This document shows, piece after piece, positions 12,466 through 15,845 of a stretch of 15,845 nucleotides of DNA (position 1 is its first letter; each line of letters starts with the position of its first letter). The position numbers and the translations under genes are program-made. Source of the stretch: Bacteroidota bacterium (GTDB lineage Bacteria > Bacteroidota > Bacteroidia > UKL13-3). The stretch spans positions 1-15,845 of the forward strand of contig CANHRW010000026.1 in the NCBI GenBank assembly GCA_947462865.1, in the 5' to 3' direction. The notes beneath the pieces are model-generated. The model did not search any database. It was not told the DNA's origin and saw nothing but the letters and a program-made list of their open reading frames with translations.

Positions 12466-13677
12466 ATGATTTTAGAAAAAGATTTAATTACTATTGTTGA
12501 ACAGTATGGCGCACCAGTATACGTATATGACGCCAATACCATTATTGCTCAGTACACCCGATTAAAAAATGCATTCAATCCCATTGATGTTAAAATTAAA
12601 TACGCGTGCAAAGCACTCAACAATTCAGCTATATTAAAGCTTCTTAAATCGGTGGGTAGTGGTTTAGATACTGTTTCTATTAATGAAGTAAAATTAGGAT
12701 TACATGCTGGTTTTTTGCCGCATGAAATAATATTTACACCTAACTGTGTTAGTATAGAAGAAATACAAGAAGCTGTTTCATTAGGTGTACATATCAATAT
12801 TGATAACATTTCAATTTTAGAGCAATTTGGTGCAATTTATGGCAATACAGTTCCTTGTTGTATTCGTCTCAATCCGCATATTTTGGCAGGAGGTAACAAT
12901 AAAATTTCAACCGGACATATCGATTCCAAATTTGGAATTTCTGTTTACCAATTGCGACATGTTTTAAGGATTGTAGAAAGTCAAAAAATTAAAGTCAATG
13001 GTTTACACATGCATACAGGATCAGATATTTTAGATGCAGGTGTTTTTTTACAAGGTGCTGAAATTTTATTTGATGCCGCCATTCAATTCAAAGATTTATC
13101 ATTTATTGATTTTGGCTCGGGCTTTAAAGTTGCATACAAAGAGGGTGATATTACTACGGATATCGAAGAATTGGGGCAATCCATTGTGACGAGGTTTTTG
13201 GCATTTTGTAAAGATTATGGCAGAGACCTAGAATTGTGGTTTGAGCCAGGTAAGTTTTTAGTGAGTGAGGCTGGTGTATTTTTAGCCAAAGTAAATGTGT
13301 TGAAACAAACAACTGCAACAGTTTTTGCAGGGGTAGATAGTGGTTTAAATCATTTAATTAGGCCAATGCTTTATGACTCCTATCACCATATTCTGAATAT
13401 TTCAAATCCAAGTGGTAAAGAAAGAATTTATACAGTGGTTGGCTATATCTGTGAAACCGACACATTTGGTTGGGATAGAAAAATAAATGAGATTCGAGAG
13501 GGTGATATCTTGTGTTTTAAAAATGCAGGTGCTTATGGTTTTACCATGAGTAGTAACTATAATGCTAGGTTCAGGCCAGCCGAAGTTTTGTTGCACCAAG
13601 GTGAGGCCAAGTTAATCAGAAGAAGAGAAAATTTTGAAGATTTAATTCGCAATGAAATTCCAATAGAATTGAACTGA
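12466..13677 (+). CDS. lysA: Diaminopimelate decarboxylase (LysA)
   Basis: Decarboxylates meso-diaminopimelate to L-lysine in the cytoplasm, the last step of the pathway that DapA (encoded at the left of the window) begins. The product is 403 residues, within the family range. It is a fold-type III PLP enzyme: the PLP Lys is K49 in KYACKALNN, GLHMHTGSD (His 181) and DFGSGF (215-220) bind the cofactor, EPGKFLVSEAG starts at E260, the active-site Cys of the neighbouring subunit is C329 in CETD, and Y357 is in GAYGFTMSSNYN. CETD takes the place of the commoner CES-D motif, a normal variation. The gene has its own promoter and stops 4 bases before the stop of the convergent surface-protein gene. 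Confidence 0.96.
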   Translation: MILEKDLITIVEQYGAPVYVYDANTIIAQYTRLKNAFNPIDVKIKYACKALNNSAILKLLKSVGSGLDTVSINEVKLGLHAGFLPHEIIFTPNCVSIEEIQEAVSLGVHINIDNISILEQFGAIYGNTVPCCIRLNPHILAGGNNKISTGHIDSKFGISVYQLRHVLRIVESQKIKVNGLHMHTGSDILDAGVFLQGAEILFDAAIQFKDLSFIDFGSGFKVAYKEGDITTDIEELGQSIVTRFLAFCKDYGRDLELWFEPGKFLVSEAGVFLAKVNVLKQTTATVFAGVDSGLNHLIRPMLYDSYHHILNISNPSGKERIYTVVGYICETDTFGWDRKINEIREGDILCFKNAGAYGFTMSSNYNARFRPAEVLLHQGEAKLIRRRENFEDLIRNEIPIELN

Positions 13678-13681
13678 ATTT

Positions 13682-15845
13682 TTACCTAACTAATGTAACA
13701 GAACCTCTGTAGTTAAATTTTTTGCCATTAACACCGTTTGCGTATATATGGTAATAATAAACACCTTCAGCACATTGACTTCCATTGTAATTGCCATCCC
13801 AACCCTTGATTTCTGATGGGTTGGTAGTTTCATAAATCAACTGTCCCCAACGGTTAAAGATTTCCATTTTAAACAAACTGATTCCGGTGGCTTTGGCGTA
13901 AAAAATGTCATTCAATGCATCTGTATTTGGTGAAAAAACATTTGGGATTGTTAAAGTTGGTTGGTCGGATACTTTTATGGTTTTAGAAACGGTATCTATA
14001 CATCCAAATCCATTGCTCACTTTTAATAATGTTCGGTATTCTCCTTCTATTAAGTATACAGCTTTAGGATCTTTCAAATGACTGGTATCTGAATTGCCAA
14101 ATTCCCAATGGTAAAAAGAGGCGTCTTTACCTGTGAACTTGAATTGAACAGAATCAAGTGTAATGGGCTCTAATGGTTCAAAATCAAAATTTGCAATAGG
14201 TTTTGGATTGACTTGAATTTGAATGCTTGAGCTATCAGAACATTTGCCATTTGAGATGGTATAAACCAATTTGAAAACGCCAACAGTGTCTGGAATAAAT
14301 TTTAGGAGGTTCAATTTTGCACCAGAAAAAATTCCGCCAATTTGTAACACTTGAATGTTAACTGCAGGATCGCCCAAACACAAAATACTATCAGTTATTG
14401 TAAATTTAGCATTTGGTCTTTTTAATACATGCAATTTTTGAGAGGTAGAATCAATACAACCATTGTTGTTTAAAATATAGGTAAAGTTAAACCACCCAGA
14501 ATCATTACTTTGAAATACATTGCCACTAAATGGTGTGCCTTTCCAAGTGCCACCTATTTGTTTTGGATTGATTTGTATTTGTTGATCGTTGCAAATTTCG
14601 TTGCTGCTCAAAGTAAATTGGGCGTCAGGAAAGTCGTTTACTTTGATTTGGTGAACAAGTGAATCAATACACCCTGTTTCGTTGATGAGGTATTTGATGG
14701 TAAACAAGCCCGTATCTATAGGGTTGAATTGATTGCCTGGTTGTTGAATGGGTGCACCTGAAAAAATACCATTGTTTTGTATTGGATTTAGTGCAAATGG
14801 GTTATCACCTTTACAAACACTAAATTTATCAGGATAAAAACGTGCATTAGGTCCATATATCCGAATGCGAATACTGTCAGCAATTGAACCACAAGAATTA
14901 CTTTGTTTTACTTTGAACCAATATAAGCCATTATCTAGAGATTGATTGGGCTGGTAAATGGCATTCAGAGAAGTTGAATCTATGAATTTCCCTTTTCCTG
15001 TTGTGGTCCAAAGAACAGGGTTAGAAGTACTGGAATTTGCGGCTATTTGTAAGGGTGTATTTTTACACCATACGGTATCTGTAGATGAAATAGAAAGCGA
15101 ACCAATGCTTGCATTCACATCAAAAATAACAGAGTCTTTATAGTCTCCACAATTGAGTTTTGCCACTAAATAAAGGGTGCACTTACCTGTAAAACCAGCA
15201 GCCAGTTTATAGGTAGTTGAGAGGTTCAAAGAATCTGTAAAATTTCCAGATGATACATTTCCAGCCATCCAATAATAACAACTGCTACTACCATAGGTGC
15301 CATTTAAATTGACAGTACCTCCAGCACAATAAACGGGTAAAGTTGTACCTGCATCAATTGTTTGAATAGGGATAGGTATTTTGCAGCCAGGATTGGTATA
15401 TGTTGCAGTTCCATTAAAGGCGTAATTAACAGTTGCGCCATCTTCTGGCCCTTTAACCAAGTTTTGGTCTAATAATTTGTTGGCATCATAAGTAACCGTA
15501 TCGCTACAAGAAGGTCCAATCAATACAAATTTTCTCAATTCTGTAGTTTTTTTGTAATTTACAAAATGCCCATCTTGATTGTCATTCGGGTCGGCACTTT
15601 GAAAAATCACAAATAAAGAATCTTGCAAGCTGCTAAAATCTTGTGCTGTTGGATTAAATGCTGTACTGGTAATAATTAATAAATTGGCACCAGCTGGAAT
15701 ATAATCTGTTTTATTTTTAGGTATCAAAACCCCACAATTTCCTTTTGCTTTGATACGTTTGTTAATGGTATCAACTTTGGTCAAAGTTGAAGCAGTTAAA
15801 TTGGCCCAACCAAAGAAAGGATTGCTTGTAGAACCTGTTCCCCAA
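13682..15845 (-). CDS. Giant T9SS type B surface protein, C-terminal part (gliding motility-associated C-terminal domain)
   Basis: The frame stays open to the right edge, so the start lies outside; a TTG at 15784 is not a credible start because coding sequence continues beyond it (GTGSTSNPFFGWANL...). The visible 720 residues begin with a segment resembling the lamin-tail-like region common in such proteins (IPAGANLLIITS, then a VTYDANKLLDQN stretch). An SprB-like/Ig-like region follows, with three tandem modules of about 72 residues. Then come a PKD domain (YHWEFGNSDTS, VSNGFGC) and, at 13682 to about 13950, a type B sorting domain: IPNVFSPNTDALND, MEIFNRWGQLIYET, GWDGNYNG, AEGVYYYHI and a final RGSVTLVR. 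Type B proteins are exported by T9SS and usually stay on the surface; many serve adhesion or gliding, but gliding itself is not shown here. Paired cysteines in the modules suggest disulfides. Confidence 0.93.
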   Translation of the reverse strand, partial: WGTGSTSNPFFGWANLTASTLTKVDTINKRIKAKGNCGVLIPKNKTDYIPAGANLLIITSTAFNPTAQDFSSLQDSLFVIFQSADPNDNQDGHFVNYKKTTELRKFVLIGPSCSDTVTYDANKLLDQNLVKGPEDGATVNYAFNGTATYTNPGCKIPIPIQTIDAGTTLPVYCAGGTVNLNGTYGSSSCYYWMAGNVSSGNFTDSLNLSTTYKLAAGFTGKCTLYLVAKLNCGDYKDSVIFDVNASIGSLSISSTDTVWCKNTPLQIAANSSTSNPVLWTTTGKGKFIDSTSLNAIYQPNQSLDNGLYWFKVKQSNSCGSIADSIRIRIYGPNARFYPDKFSVCKGDNPFALNPIQNNGIFSGAPIQQPGNQFNPIDTGLFTIKYLINETGCIDSLVHQIKVNDFPDAQFTLSSNEICNDQQIQINPKQIGGTWKGTPFSGNVFQSNDSGWFNFTYILNNNGCIDSTSQKLHVLKRPNAKFTITDSILCLGDPAVNIQVLQIGGIFSGAKLNLLKFIPDTVGVFKLVYTISNGKCSDSSSIQIQVNPKPIANFDFEPLEPITLDSVQFKFTGKDASFYHWEFGNSDTSHLKDPKAVYLIEGEYRTLLKVSNGFGCIDTVSKTIKVSDQPTLTIPNVFSPNTDALNDIFYAKATGISLFKMEIFNRWGQLIYETTNPSEIKGWDGNYNGSQCAEGVYYYHIYANGVNGKKFNYRGSVTLVR
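13687..13723 (+). terminator. Weak candidate terminator of lysA inside the opposing gene
   Basis: ACAGA (13698-13702) pairs with TCTGT (13706-13710), and the outer arm TAACT (13687-13691) pairs with AGTTA (13711-13715) across a 6-base bulge. Six T follow at 13718-13723. Only 4 bases separate the two convergent stop codons, so any intrinsic terminator must lie in coding sequence. The bulge makes this call tentative. Confidence 0.35.
14198..14848 (-). repeat. Three tandem ~72-residue Ig/SprB-like modules
   Basis: Modules run 14848-14624, 14623-14411 and 14410 to about 14198 within the type B protein. Each starts with a (A/N)-x-F strand after a Pro, has an early Cys, a GG-x-(F/W)-x-G turn (GIFSGA, GTWKGT, GIFSGA), a D-(T/S)-G-x-F strand, and a GC-DS or KC-SDS motif near the end. 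The copies are diverged at protein level and not detectable as DNA repeats. Confidence 0.75.

Noticed and set aside
717..13677. dapA and lysA as parts of one lysine operon
   Set aside because: They are on opposite strands about 11 kb apart with unrelated genes and clear terminators between them.
1..15845. Defence system, prophage, transposon or CRISPR array
   Set aside because: No integrase, transposase, phage, restriction or Cas-like gene, no direct-repeat array and no terminal inverted repeats were seen; the exonuclease/GIY-YIG fusion stands alone and resembles repair nucleases rather than homing or defence enzymes.

Overview
The window is AT-rich and almost fully coding. It comes from a free-living member of the Bacteroidota, probably in the Chitinophagales/Sphingobacteriales/Cytophagales range. 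The evidence is type IX secretion (T9SS) sorting domains on exported proteins (type A on two, type B on one), a large surface protein with a Bacteroidota-style dockerin-like tail, TAnnTTTG-type -7 promoter elements, and no obvious Shine-Dalgarno sequences. I see no mobile elements, CRISPR arrays, tRNA or rRNA genes, and no gene-free stretch longer than about 215 bases.

Layout from left to right. The 3' end of an unidentified gene (to 73) is followed at once by a small T9SS type A cargo protein (79-720). This converges, with a 4-base overlap, on dapA (717-1589, minus). Next comes a DEDDh exonuclease/GIY-YIG fusion (1726-3114) that resembles the N-terminal half of UvrC and keeps a UvrC-like cysteine cluster. 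A 1663-residue multidomain surface protein (3327-8318) ends in a beta-sandwich plus paired EF-hand module. A strong bidirectional terminator (8330-8370) separates it from a minus-strand pair: a queuosine-precursor transporter of the YhhQ/VUT family (8363-9127) and, upstream of it, a cytoplasmic dimethylargininase/arginine-dihydrolase-like hydrolase (9129-10010). Divergent from that pair is a secreted, PPAD-like peptidylarginine deiminase with a type A sorting domain (10093-11928). It converges on a small exported NTF2-like protein (11950-12390, minus). lysA (12466-13677) follows, then the C-terminal 720 residues of a giant T9SS type B protein (gliding-motility-associated C-terminal domain), which runs off the right edge on the minus strand.

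How the genes relate. dapA and lysA are the first committed and last steps of the diaminopimelate/lysine pathway, but they sit 11 kb apart and are clearly separate transcription units. The four large or exported products (79, 3327, 10093, 13682) belong to the cell-surface and secretion programme. The most suggestive functional link is the divergent pair of guanidino-modifying enzymes: one predicted outside the cell acting on peptidyl-arginine, the other in the cytoplasm acting on free arginine, methylarginine or citrulline.

Regulation. Several genes have a -7-type element only 4-18 bases from the start codon, implying leaderless or very short-leader transcripts and helping to choose starts (dapA, 1726, 9129, lysA). 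Convergent genes are packed so tightly that their terminator hairpins lie inside the 3' coding sequence of the opposing gene.
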